Numbered from the stretch's first letter, positions 1 to 8,264 are shown. The stretch is 37,622 bases of DNA from Frankiaceae bacterium (GCA_017882785.1 JADGOV010000018.1:1-37622), one strand, 5' to 3'. Program-made: numbers and translations. Notes: generated from the letters alone by a model not told the origin.

Positions 1-1137
1 GCGGTGACCAGCGTGGGCGCCAGTGCTCCAGGGGTGGTCACGCGCGTTCAGGAGCAGGTCGCCAGGTTCGCTCATACCTGCTTCCTCGTCACCGAGTACG
101 AGGGCTACGTCGACGTGGCCGATCGGCTCAACGAGCTGACCCCGGGGCAGTTCGCCAAGCGCACCGCCCTGTTCAGCACCGGCGCGGAGGCCCTGGAGAA
201 CGCGGTGAAGATCGCGCGTGCTGCCACGGGTCGTCCCGGGGTGGTCGTGTTCGACCACGCCTATCACGGGCGCACCCTCCTGACGCTGGCGATGACGGCG
301 AAGGAGGTGCCCTACAAGAGCGGCTTCGGTCCGTTCCCGGGGGACGTGCACCGAGCCCCTTTCGCTTACCCGCTGCGCTGGCCGACCGGTCCGGAGAACG
401 CCGCCACTGAGGCTCTGGCCGCGCTCGACGACCTCCTGGGGCGCGTCGGTGCGCACACGATCGCCGCGATCGTCGTGGAGCCGCTGCTGGGTGAGGGCGG
501 GTTTGTCGTACCCGCGCCCGGTTTCCTGCAGGGAGTCCAGCAGGTTGCCAGCCGACACGGCATCGTCTTCATCGCCGACGAGGTCCAAGCCGGGATGGGG
601 CGCACGGGCACGCTGTTCGCCAGCGAGTACGAAGGCCTCGAGCCGGACCTCGTCTGCACAGCCAAAGCACTCGGTGGTGGGTTGCCCTTGGCCGCCGTCA
701 CCGGCCGCGCCGAGATCATGGACGTCGTCCAGCCCGGTGGGTTGGGCGGCACGTACTCCGGCAACCCACTGGCGTGCGCGGCCGCTCTCGGTGTCCTCGA
801 GATGTTCCGGGACGGATCGTTGCTGAAGCGGGCGCAGGCGATCGAGATGCTCGTCCGCGCGCGCCTGGAGCCGCTCGCCGCCGAGCTGTCGACCATCGCT
901 GAGGTCCGCGGCCGCGGCGCCATGCTGGCCGTGGAGTTCGTCCACCCCGGCACACTGGACCCCGCCCCCGAGATCGCGCGCTCCGTGCTCGCACGCTGCC
1001 ACAGCGAGGGGGTGATCACCCTCTTGTGCGGTACCTACGGCAACGTGATCCGACTCCTCCCACCACTGGTGATCCCCCAGGACCTGCTCGAGGACAGTCT
1101 GGACGTCCTCGTCGATGCCATCCGGAGTGCCGGTTGA
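1..1137 (+). CDS. Class III PLP aminotransferase, GabT-like (5' end outside window)
   Basis: This is an omega-amino acid aminotransferase of the 4-aminobutyrate/6-aminohexanoate type, which would move the terminal amino group of an omega-amino acid to a 2-oxo acid and leave a semialdehyde. The reading frame is open from base 1 and begins mid-domain, so roughly 60 N-terminal residues lie upstream; the GTG at 4 is an internal codon. Visible fold-type I features are the GAEALENAVKIAR cofactor-phosphate segment, AYHGRTLLT, the IADEVQ aspartate (codon 577-579) that contacts the pyridine nitrogen, and the Schiff-base lysine in TAKALGGGLPL (codon 664-666). The stretch PYKSGFGPFPGDVHRAP is typical of GabT proteins. 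The stop overlaps the next start (TTGA), so the genes are coupled. Substrate chain length cannot be read from sequence. Confidence 0.93.
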   Translation, partial: AVTSVGASAPGVVTRVQEQVARFAHTCFLVTEYEGYVDVADRLNELTPGQFAKRTALFSTGAEALENAVKIARAATGRPGVVVFDHAYHGRTLLTLAMTAKEVPYKSGFGPFPGDVHRAPFAYPLRWPTGPENAATEALAALDDLLGRVGAHTIAAIVVEPLLGEGGFVVPAPGFLQGVQQVASRHGIVFIADEVQAGMGRTGTLFASEYEGLEPDLVCTAKALGGGLPLAAVTGRAEIMDVVQPGGLGGTYSGNPLACAAALGVLEMFRDGSLLKRAQAIEMLVRARLEPLAAELSTIAEVRGRGAMLAVEFVHPGTLDPAPEIARSVLARCHSEGVITLLCGTYGNVIRLLPPLVIPQDLLEDSLDVLVDAIRSAG

Positions 1138-2663
1138 GCACCGCAACGGCAACGGTGAGCAGTCCCAGCCGCGATCCCCGTACCGGTGCGACCCACCCGG
1201 GCCCGGCCGATACCCCACCCGAGCGGGTCACCGCGCTGGTCGAGGCGGCCGCCGCAGCCGCGCCAGCGGTCGCCGCAACCAGCCCTGTCAACCGCGAGCG
1301 TTGGCTCGTCGCGCTGGCCGAAGCGTTCGAATCCACTGCCGCCCGCCTTGTCGAACTCGCCGACGCCGAGACCGCGCTGGGCCTGGAGCGCCTGGGCGGC
1401 GAGCTGGGCAAGACTGCTGCCCAGGCCCGGTTCTACGGGGCGGTGACTGCCGAGGGCAGCTGGCTGTCCGCGCGCCTGGACCGCGTGGCCGGGAACGCGC
1501 CGGTGGACCTGCGCCGCGCGAACCTGCCGGTGGGTCCCGTCGCTGTCTTCGGAGCGAGTAACTTCCCCTTCAGCTTCGGCGTCGCCGGCCACGACACACT
1601 GTCCGCGCTGGCCGCGGGCTGTCCGGTTCTGGTCAAGGCACACCCGGCGCATCCCCGACTGAGCCTGCGGATCGGACAGCTCGTTGCCGCGACCCTCGCG
1701 GACGTCGGCGCTCCGGCCGGAGCGTTCGGACTCGTCGTTGGCTTCCAGGCTGGCCTGGCGCTTGTCGACGCACCCCAGATGCGCACCGTGGCCTTCACCG
1801 GCTCGCAAGCCGGCGGAACGGCGCTGGTCCAGCGGGCGGGGGCGCGGCCAGACCCGATCCCGGTCTTCGCGGAGATGGGTACTGTCAACCCGGCAGTCGT
1901 GACGCCCGCCGCGGCGCAGGCTGACCTTGCCGGCATCGCCGAGGGGTTCCTCGCCTCCTTCACCCTCGGTCAGGGCCAGTTCTGCACCAAGCCGGGGCTG
2001 CTCCTAACCCCCAGGGGCGCCGGAGCGGCCAACGCGGTCGCCTCGGCGCTCTCTGCTGTCCCGCCGGGATGGTCGCTGACGGAGCGCATTGCCGCGGGCT
2101 ACCACGATGGCCTGCGGGCGCTCGTATCCGCGGGCGCCCGACTCGTCGGGGAGGGGTGCCGGGCGGAGGCCGGGTTCGCCGTGGCACCGACCGTCCTCAG
2201 TGCCGACCTCGATGACCTCCAGCCCGGTTCACGGCTCCTCGAAGAGTGCTTCGGCCCGGTCGCGCTCGTCTTCGAGTACGACGACCTGGTTCAGCTGCGT
2301 GCTGCGCTCGGACGCCTGCAGCCCAGCCTTGCTGCTGCCGTGGCTACCGCCGGGCCGGACGACCCCGACACGGGGTGGCTCGTGGCCCAGCTCTCGACCC
2401 GGGTCGGCCGCGTCGTGGTGGACGGCTGGCCCACGGGGGTAGCGACGTCCTGGAGCCAGCAGCACGGCGGCCCATGGCCGGCCGCGAGCCGACAGGACGC
2501 GACGAGTGTCGGCGCCGCCGCACTGGACCGTTTCACCCGCCCGGTGGCCTTCCAAGACGTGCCCGAGTCGGCGCTGCCGGCGGCCCTGCGCAACGACAAC
2601 CCGTGGGGTCTGCCGCGCCGCGTCGACGGCGTCCTGCAGCCTCCGAAGGGCGTTGGTCCGTGA
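1134..2663 (+). CDS. NAD(P)+ aldehyde dehydrogenase, 2,5-dioxovalerate (KGSA) dehydrogenase type
   Basis: The protein (509 aa) oxidises a semialdehyde to the matching carboxylate, probably the product of the upstream aminotransferase. I chose the TTG at 1134 because it overlaps the previous stop as TTGA and has GGAG six bases upstream; a GTG at 1155 is the alternative. Aldehyde dehydrogenase residues are present: Asn143 in GASNFPFSFG, Glu247 in FAEMGTVNP and the nucleophile Cys284 in GQFCTKPG. The GASNFPFSF and GQGQFCTKPG wording and the length fit the alpha-ketoglutaric-semialdehyde dehydrogenase subfamily. In this context glutarate or adipate semialdehyde is an equally reasonable substrate (inference). 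The stop overlaps the CoA-transferase start as GTGA. Confidence 0.93.
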   Translation: MSTATATVSSPSRDPRTGATHPGPADTPPERVTALVEAAAAAAPAVAATSPVNRERWLVALAEAFESTAARLVELADAETALGLERLGGELGKTAAQARFYGAVTAEGSWLSARLDRVAGNAPVDLRRANLPVGPVAVFGASNFPFSFGVAGHDTLSALAAGCPVLVKAHPAHPRLSLRIGQLVAATLADVGAPAGAFGLVVGFQAGLALVDAPQMRTVAFTGSQAGGTALVQRAGARPDPIPVFAEMGTVNPAVVTPAAAQADLAGIAEGFLASFTLGQGQFCTKPGLLLTPRGAGAANAVASALSAVPPGWSLTERIAAGYHDGLRALVSAGARLVGEGCRAEAGFAVAPTVLSADLDDLQPGSRLLEECFGPVALVFEYDDLVQLRAALGRLQPSLAAAVATAGPDDPDTGWLVAQLSTRVGRVVVDGWPTGVATSWSQQHGGPWPAASRQDATSVGAAALDRFTRPVAFQDVPESALPAALRNDNPWGLPRRVDGVLQPPKGVGP

Positions 2664-3844
2664 GCCGTCCGCTCGACGGGGTCCTCGTCGCCGACTTCAG
2701 CCGGGTGCTCGCCGGCCCACTGGCCACGATGACCCTGGCCGACCTCGGCGCCACAGTCATCAAGGTCGAGCGGCCGGGCCTCGGCGACGACACCCGGACC
2801 TGGGGGCCACCCTGGTCAGGCGACTCGGCGACGTACTTCCAGTCCGTCAACCGCTCCAAGCGCAGCATCACCCTCGACCTGTTCGACCCGGCCGACCGTG
2901 GGGCGGCGATCGAGCTGGCCCGACGCGCCGACGTCCTCGTCGAGAACTTCAAGCCGGGCAGCCTCGAGCGCCACGGACTCGGCTACGGCCAGGTCGCGGC
3001 GATCAACCCGACGGTTATCTACTGCTCCATCACCGGCTTCGGGAGCGGGGCCGGCGCGGACCGCCTGGGCTACGACTTCGTCGCCCAGGCAGTGGGCGGC
3101 CTCATGAGCATCACGGGAGAGAAGGCCGGCGAGCCGACCAAGGCGGGCGTCGCGGTCGTCGACGTGCTCACCGGCAAGGACGCCACCATCGGCATCCTGG
3201 CGGCACTGAGCGACCGACAGCGCAGTGGTCGCGGCTGCCGGATCGAGGTCAATCTGCTCTCGAGTCTGCTGGCATCGCTGGTCAACCAGGCCCAGGGCTT
3301 CCTCGAGACCGGCACAGTGCCCGGACGCCTGGGCAACCAGCACCCCTCGATCGCGCCCTACGAGACGCTGCGCTCCCGTGACGGCCTGATCGTGGTCGCC
3401 TGCGGCAACGATCCTCAGTTTGCCCGGCTCGTCGCGGTCCTGGGCCGGCCTGAACTCGCACAGGACGAGCGCTTGAGCACCAACGCCGCCCGGGTCGGCA
3501 ACCGGCAGGTGCTGATCGACGTCCTCGAGGAGCTCCTGGCCGCAGCAGACTCGGCAACCTGGGAGGATCGCCTCAACGCCGCCGACGTCCCGGCTGGCAG
3601 GGTCGGCGACATCGCCGACGCCTTCGCCCTGGCCGAACGGCTCGGATTGGAGCCCACGTGGCCGGGCACGGCGGGGGGGCCTCCCCAGGTCCGCCACCCG
3701 GTGACGTACTCCAATGATCTCGTGCGTCCACCCGAGCCGCCGCCGACTCTCGGCGCGGACCAGGCCGTCATCCGCGCCTGGTTGTCCGAACCCCACGGGT
3801 TTCCGCCCACCCCTGCTGCCCCTGCTGGAGAGGTCCTCTCATGA
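2660..3844 (+). CDS. Class III CoA-transferase (CaiB/BaiF family)
   Basis: The protein (394 aa) is a family III CoA-transferase, which exchanges CoA between acyl-CoA esters and free acids through an aspartyl-CoA thioester. The start GTG at 2660 overlaps the preceding stop and has GAAGGG nine bases upstream. The N-terminus LDGVLVADFSRVLAGP, the LGATVIKVERP segment, VENFKPG and GYDFVAQAVGGLM are family hallmarks, and Asp168 in VVDVLTG is at the position of the catalytic aspartate. In the operon it follows a transaminase and an aldehyde dehydrogenase. A plausible role is therefore activation of the dicarboxylate (glutarate or adipate) for beta-oxidation, which is inference. The 3' end runs into the next ORF as ATGA. 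Confidence 0.92.
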   Translation: MSRPLDGVLVADFSRVLAGPLATMTLADLGATVIKVERPGLGDDTRTWGPPWSGDSATYFQSVNRSKRSITLDLFDPADRGAAIELARRADVLVENFKPGSLERHGLGYGQVAAINPTVIYCSITGFGSGAGADRLGYDFVAQAVGGLMSITGEKAGEPTKAGVAVVDVLTGKDATIGILAALSDRQRSGRGCRIEVNLLSSLLASLVNQAQGFLETGTVPGRLGNQHPSIAPYETLRSRDGLIVVACGNDPQFARLVAVLGRPELAQDERLSTNAARVGNRQVLIDVLEELLAAADSATWEDRLNAADVPAGRVGDIADAFALAERLGLEPTWPGTAGGPPQVRHPVTYSNDLVRPPEPPPTLGADQAVIRAWLSEPHGFPPTPAAPAGEVLS

Positions 3845-3942
3845 CGAACGCCCGGGGTAACCTCCACGTCGGGATGAGCGCGGCATGCCTGCCTTCGGGG
3901 GATCACGAACAGCCGGCACGGCTGACCGCATACAGACCGTGA
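3841..3942 (+). CDS. Small coupled ORF, 33 aa, unknown
   Basis: This ORF starts with an ATGA overlap on the CoA-transferase stop and has a strong ribosome site, GGAGAGG at 3827-3833, seven bases before its ATG. It encodes only 33 residues, starting MTNARGNLHVGM and ending ARLTAYRP, with no recognised motif. It is in the same frame as the hydrolase that starts 19 bases after its stop. Such a good start signal followed by so short a frame suggests either a true small protein or the stump of a deleted operon gene. I cannot tell which. Confidence 0.35.
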   Translation: MTNARGNLHVGMSAACLPSGDHEQPARLTAYRP

Positions 3943-3960
3943 CGTAGGAGACGCCTCCGC

Positions 3961-5211
3961 ATGCAGCAGGACGAGACCGGCCATGCACGGCACCAGGGCG
4001 CAGCGGGGCCCTTCCCGCCAGAGTCGCCGGCCACCGTGGGGAACTGGCAGGACCCGCCGCATCATCGTTGGGCGTTCCTGCACATGCGGGAGGTGCTGCT
4101 CAGCCAGCTCATCGCAGCCGAGCCGGCCACCACACTGGCGCTCCCCGAGGCTCAGCAGCCGGTGGGGAGCGTCGAGCTCACCCGACTCGACGGCTCGATC
4201 GGCACGCTCGATGAGGTGCTCGCCGACACATGCACCGATGCCTTTCTCATGCTGCACAACGGCCGGGTCATCGAGGAGCGCTACTCGGCTGGGATGACTC
4301 GCCACAGCCGGCACCTCGTTATGTCCGTCTCCAAGTCGATCGTCGGCTGCGTCGCCGGGTGCCTCGTCGAGCGGAGGCTCATCGACGAGGGTGCCGATGT
4401 CAGCAAGTACGTACCGGAGGCCACCGCGTCCGGTTACAACGGGGCGACAGTCCGCAACCTGCTGGACATGCGCACGGGGGTGGCCTTCCGTGAGACGTAC
4501 ACCGACATCGACGCCGAGGTCCGCGTCATGGAACGGTCGATGGGGTGGCGACCGATGGAGCAGGGCGACCCGGTGGGTGCCTATGCCTACCTGACCACGC
4601 TGGGTACCGCGGGTCCTCACGGCGGGAGGTTCACCTACCGCTCCGCCGACACGGACATGCTGGGTTGGGTGTGCGAGCGAGCCGCAGGAACGCGCATGGC
4701 GGAGCTCATCTCCGGCTCCATCTGGGCGCCCATGGGTGCTGAGTTCGACGCCGAGATCACCTGCGACTCGGTCGGCACGGCGATCCACGACGGCGGCATC
4801 TCAGCCACGGTCCGCGACCTCGGCCGGTTCGGACAGATGCTGCTCGAGGACGGACTGGCCGGAGGCCGGCGCGTCGTGCCCAGCCGCTGGCTCGCCGAGT
4901 CCCATCACCCTGGGAGTGACGTGCGGGAGGCATTCGCCGCATCTCCTGACGAGGCCGTCCTGCCGGGAGCGTGGTACCGCAACCAGTTCTGGTTCATCCC
5001 CGGCCGCAACGGGGTCAACCTCGTCTGCCTCGGCATCCACGGCCAGATGGTGCACGTCAATCCGGCGACCCGAACGGTGACGGTGAAACTCAGCACATGG
5101 CCGGACGCACAGAACCTCGCGCACCTGATCGACACGCTGCGTGCGTGTGCGGCGGCGGGGGCGTACCTCGCCGAGCGGGACGACCACCCGGTGACGTCCA
5201 CAGCGGGCTGA
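3961..5211 (+). CDS. NylB-like serine hydrolase (6-aminohexanoate-dimer hydrolase family)
   Basis: This 416-aa cytosolic enzyme has the class C beta-lactamase/DD-peptidase fold and would cleave a linear amide. Ser122-x-x-Lys125 lies in MSVSKSIVG, the tyrosine base is Tyr226 in FTYRSADTD, and the third box is His360 in GIHGQMVHV. From memory of NylB of nylon-oligomer-degrading Arthrobacter, the match runs end to end: WQDPPHHRWAF, the catalytic block, ETYTD with Tyr180 at the place of NylB Tyr170, an acidic Glu191 at the place of Asp181, GGISATVRDLGR, and VTVKLSTWPD near the C-terminus. There is no signal peptide. GGAG lies ten bases before the ATG. It follows three coupled genes for omega-amino acid breakdown, which supports an amide-hydrolase role. 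An esterase on another substrate remains possible. Confidence 0.88.
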   Translation: MQQDETGHARHQGAAGPFPPESPATVGNWQDPPHHRWAFLHMREVLLSQLIAAEPATTLALPEAQQPVGSVELTRLDGSIGTLDEVLADTCTDAFLMLHNGRVIEERYSAGMTRHSRHLVMSVSKSIVGCVAGCLVERRLIDEGADVSKYVPEATASGYNGATVRNLLDMRTGVAFRETYTDIDAEVRVMERSMGWRPMEQGDPVGAYAYLTTLGTAGPHGGRFTYRSADTDMLGWVCERAAGTRMAELISGSIWAPMGAEFDAEITCDSVGTAIHDGGISATVRDLGRFGQMLLEDGLAGGRRVVPSRWLAESHHPGSDVREAFAASPDEAVLPGAWYRNQFWFIPGRNGVNLVCLGIHGQMVHVNPATRTVTVKLSTWPDAQNLAHLIDTLRACAAAGAYLAERDDHPVTSTAG

Positions 5212-5224
5212 GTTGAATGGGGAT

Positions 5225-5287
5225 CGCCGATCATGCTGAAAGGCGCGTTCTGGGGTCAGCGGGACCTCAGTTGAAGCATGATCGGCG
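5225..5287. repeat. Inverted repeat, 13-bp perfect arms
   Basis: CGCCGATCATGCT at 5225-5237 is the exact reverse complement of AGCATGATCGGCG at 5275-5287, with a 37-base loop that contains a smaller GGTC/GACC hairpin. It lies just after the hydrolase stop. No T-run follows, so it is not a classical intrinsic terminator, though it could still act as a transcript end or operator. The core AGCATGATCGGCGC recurs in the inverted repeat at 20616-20671. Confidence 0.7.
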
Positions 5288-5341
5288 CTGCGCGGCAAAC
5301 AGACTCGACTCAGGTCGCTTGCGTCTCCTCGGTTGCGACTA

Positions 5342-5370
5342 TTGTCATGGCTCGTCACGATTTGTAATTC
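5342..5370 (+). promoter_or_regulatory. Promoter for the permease gene
   Basis: TTGTCA (5342-5347) and TAATTC (5365-5370) are separated by 17 bases, a good housekeeping-type match, and end 33 bases before the permease ATG. The permease can therefore be transcribed separately from the upstream operon. Confidence 0.55.
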
Positions 5371-5403
5371 ACTGGAAATGCCGGCCAGGTATCTTGCCGG
5401 CGC

Positions 5404-7281
5404 ATGGAGACGCCGCCTCAGGGCTCAGGTAGTCAGCTGCACAAGGATCTCAGGCAACGGCACCTGAGCATGATCGCAATCGGGGGCGTCATAGGCGCCG
5501 GTCTGTTCGTCGGGTCGGGCGTGGTTATCAACACCGTCGGCCCGGGGGCGTTCCTCTCCTACGCGGCGACCGGCGTACTCATTGTCATGGTCATGCGGAT
5601 GTTGGGCGAGATGGCGACGGCGAACCCCTCGACCGGGTCATTCGTCGAGTACGCCCGGCAGACACTGGGCGGCTGGGCCGGCTTCTCCGTCGCCTGGCTC
5701 TACTGGTATTTCTGGGTGATTGTCATCGGGTTCGAAGCGGTAGCCGGTGCCGGCATCTTGCAGCTCTGGCTGCCGCATGTCCCCCTGTGGGTCATGTCGC
5801 TGGTGCTGCTACTCCTCATGACAGCGACGAATATGTACTCCGTCCGCTCCTACGGAGAGTTCGAGTTCTGGTTCGCGTCCATCAAGGTCCTCGCCATCTG
5901 TGTGTTCCTGGTGTGTGGCTCGCTGTTCGTCCTCGGCCTGTGGCCGGGACGCGCCCTGGACTTTTCCAACCTGACCGCGCATGGCGGCTTCTTCCCGAAG
6001 GGGGCCGGCGCGATCTTCTCCAGCGTCGTCATCGTGATCTTCTCGATGGTCGGCGCGGAGATCGCCACCATCGCCGCCGCCGAGTCGGCCGAACCCGAGC
6101 GGGCCATCGCCAAGGCGACGAACTCGGTGGTCATCAGGATTTCGATCTTCTTTGTCGGCTCGCTGTTCCTGCTTGCCGTGATCCTGCCGTGGAACTCGAC
6201 GAAACTTGGCTCCTCGCCCTACGTCAGCGCCTTCCAGGAAATGGGCATCAGCGGGGCTGCGGACATCATGAACGCGGTGGTGCTCACCGCCGTCCTGTCG
6301 TGTCTCAACTCCGGGCTCTACACCTCCTCCCGCATGCTCTTCGTCCTGGCCGCCGACGGCGAAGCCCCCCGTCGCCTGCTGGCGGTCAATCGACGGGGGG
6401 TGCCGGTGGCCGCGATACTCACCTCGACGATCGTCGGCTACGCCTGCGTCGTCGCCGCGTACGTCTCGCCGAAGACCGTCTTCCTCTTCCTGTTGAACTC
6501 CTCCGGCGCCATCATCTTGTTCGTCTACCTGCTGATCTGCGTGTCTCAGCTGGTCATGCGCCGGACCCTGCCGCCGGAGCGGCTGCGGGTCAAGATGTGG
6601 TTCTACCCGGTCCTCACACTGCTCACCATCGCCGCCATGGTGGCCGTCCTGGTCTCGATGGGGGTACGCAGCGACACCCGGTCGCAGCTGTTGCTCAGCT
6701 TCCTCGCCTGGGGGGTCGTGCTCAGCGCGTACTTCATCCTCCGCCGCCGCCCTCGAGTGATCACTCTCCCGGAGGTCGCCGTGGCGGGCGGTGCAGGTGC
6801 CGCGGCGTACGGCGACTCCTCGCCCGGGACGGCGGCTCTCGGCCCGGTCTCGCGGGTACTCGTGGTCGCCAACGAGACTGTGCAGGCCACGGCGCTGCTC
6901 ACCGAGCTGCGCGGACTGCACGATGAGCACTCCGCGCGGTATTTCGTGTGCGTACCGGCCCGCCCCCTGCACTCCGGTCAGGGTGCGGTGTGGGCTCCGG
7001 ACACCGCGGTGACGGCGGCCGAGCGCCGCCTTGAGACCACGCTCGGGATCTTGCGCGGTGCGGGGCTTGTGGTGGAGGGCGAGATCGGGGACTACCGGCC
7101 CATGCACGCGATGGACCGAGCGGTCGCGGAATTCCGGCCCGACCTCATCGTGATCTCCACCCACCCCGAGGCGCGGTCCGCCTGGCTGCGCCAGAACATC
7201 GTCGAGCAGGCGAGGAGGAAATACCCGGTTCCGGTCCGGCACGTCGTCTCGGTGGTGCCCGAGGTGATCTTCGGGACCTGA
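5404..7281 (+). CDS. APC-family amino acid permease (GabP-like) with C-terminal soluble domain
   Basis: This 625-aa proton-coupled amino acid transporter sits in the plasma membrane. The first 460 residues or so hold about 12 membrane segments. The N-terminal LRQRHLSMIAIGGVIGAGLFVGSG is the APC/AAT signature, and the overall pattern resembles GABA permeases. After the last helix (SAYFILRRRPR) comes a low-complexity Gly/Ala linker and a cytosolic domain of about 150 residues (SRVLVVANETVQATALL ... DLIVISTHPEARSAWLRQN), which looks like a universal-stress-protein or nucleotide-binding fold. That domain may gate transport (inference). The position next to the aminotransferase operon and NylB-like gene suggests uptake of omega-amino acids. 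A convincing Shine-Dalgarno sequence is lacking; the start is set by family N-termini. Confidence 0.9.
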   Translation: METPPQGSGSQLHKDLRQRHLSMIAIGGVIGAGLFVGSGVVINTVGPGAFLSYAATGVLIVMVMRMLGEMATANPSTGSFVEYARQTLGGWAGFSVAWLYWYFWVIVIGFEAVAGAGILQLWLPHVPLWVMSLVLLLLMTATNMYSVRSYGEFEFWFASIKVLAICVFLVCGSLFVLGLWPGRALDFSNLTAHGGFFPKGAGAIFSSVVIVIFSMVGAEIATIAAAESAEPERAIAKATNSVVIRISIFFVGSLFLLAVILPWNSTKLGSSPYVSAFQEMGISGAADIMNAVVLTAVLSCLNSGLYTSSRMLFVLAADGEAPRRLLAVNRRGVPVAAILTSTIVGYACVVAAYVSPKTVFLFLLNSSGAIILFVYLLICVSQLVMRRTLPPERLRVKMWFYPVLTLLTIAAMVAVLVSMGVRSDTRSQLLLSFLAWGVVLSAYFILRRRPRVITLPEVAVAGGAGAAAYGDSSPGTAALGPVSRVLVVANETVQATALLTELRGLHDEHSARYFVCVPARPLHSGQGAVWAPDTAVTAAERRLETTLGILRGAGLVVEGEIGDYRPMHAMDRAVAEFRPDLIVISTHPEARSAWLRQNIVEQARRKYPVPVRHVVSVVPEVIFGT

Positions 7282-7593
7282 CTCCCGGACCAGGAAAGGC
7301 GGCCGGGCGCACGGATGGAGTAACCGACTGCTCCGATAGGAGCGGATCGTCGTGGGCAATCGCCTGGCCGCGCGTCGTAGCGTACTATTCAGTTACGCGC
7401 AGTGACCTTGCAATCGCTCTACGCGACGGAGACCATCCTGGCCTCCGGGGGAAAGTAACGATCCGAGCAGCCCACACCGACGCATCCATGCGCACGGAGA
7501 CAGACGGTCGCCTAGGCGGCTCGGGGAGCGAGTGGCGAGACCGAACCCGCCCAGCTAAGGCCGCACAACGAGGCCTGACACTCGGACGGGAAC
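7282..7593. other. Intergenic region, no gene found
   Basis: These 312 bases contain no credible ORF on either strand. A short hairpin (GCTCC-GATA-GGAGC, 7330-7343) lies after the permease but lacks a T-run. A TACTAT box occurs near 7383 without a clear -35 partner. The rest presumably carries the promoter and leader of the lipoprotein gene. Confidence 0.5.
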
Positions 7594-8262
7594 ATGACGA
7601 TAATCAGTGGCGCCCTAGGGTTGCCGCGCAACAAGCGCCCGAGGTGGCTCACCGGAAGCATGGCGCTGGCCGGCCTGGTCGCCGGGGCTCTGCTGACGGG
7701 CTGCTCGACACCGCACCTTGCGGACATGAGCCCACAGGTCACGAACAAGGCGGAGGCCGCAGCTCCGAAGACGACATCGGTCGCCAAGACCGCCACGATC
7801 GTCAAGCCCAAGGTCAGGCCGACAGGCGACCTCGCCAAGGGGTCGCTTGTACGCAAGCTCGACGCCGGGGCGCTCTCACTGGTCGTGAACTACTGGTCCG
7901 ACCAGGATCCGGCCACGTGGTCCGCTGACAAGGCGGTCGTCCTGCGGTTGTCGGCGCACCTGGAGCGCAAGGGTGTCATCTCCCCCACCGCCGTGCCGGT
8001 CAAGATTTCGCGCTTCTGGGTGACGCTGGACGACGGCACGTCGGTCGCGACCCTGGTTGATGACCGTGGCGAGTTCGTCATCACCCCGCCGTATTCCTAC
8101 GGCAGCGCGCTCACTATCCGGCCCGCCAACAAGACGGTCACATCCGCCATCATGTCCGTGGAATTCGACCTCCTGATTGAAACCACGCCTACATCGAAGG
8201 CGTACTTCCGCCAGACGGTGCTCGACACCGTCAACCTGCACTTCGTCAAGAACGGATCATAG
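7594..8262 (+). CDS. Predicted lipoprotein, unknown function
   Basis: The 222-aa product has a lipoprotein signal: positively charged RNKRPRW, a hydrophobic stretch, and the lipobox LLTGC with Cys37. It should therefore be exported and anchored to the outer face of the membrane. A lysine/alanine/threonine-rich spacer (about residues 45-80) leads to a domain with alternating hydrophobic residues (LSLVVNYW, VKISRFWVTLDDG, FVITPPYSYGSALTI) that suggests a beta-sandwich. I do not recognise a family. The stop lies two bases before the glycosyltransferase start, so the two are one transcription unit and may work together on a cell-surface polymer. Confidence 0.75.
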   Translation: MTIISGALGLPRNKRPRWLTGSMALAGLVAGALLTGCSTPHLADMSPQVTNKAEAAAPKTTSVAKTATIVKPKVRPTGDLAKGSLVRKLDAGALSLVVNYWSDQDPATWSADKAVVLRLSAHLERKGVISPTAVPVKISRFWVTLDDGTSVATLVDDRGEFVITPPYSYGSALTIRPANKTVTSAIMSVEFDLLIETTPTSKAYFRQTVLDTVNLHFVKNGS

Positions 8263-8264
8263 TA

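Noticed and set aside
3415-4788. 457-codon open frame on the minus strand
   Set aside because: It is antisense to the CoA-transferase and NylB-like hydrolase, both recognised by motifs.
5225-5287. Intrinsic terminator after the NylB-like gene
   Set aside because: The stem is long but the loop is 37 bases and no T-run follows; kept only as an inverted repeat.
5809-7359. 516-codon open frame on the minus strand
   Set aside because: It is antisense to the permease; the translation is low-complexity and rich in Asp, Gly and Arg, without motifs.
7282-7593. Riboswitch (for example cyclic-di-AMP type) before the lipoprotein gene
   Set aside because: Short G-rich stretches are suggestive, but I could not build the conserved pairing pattern of any known class.
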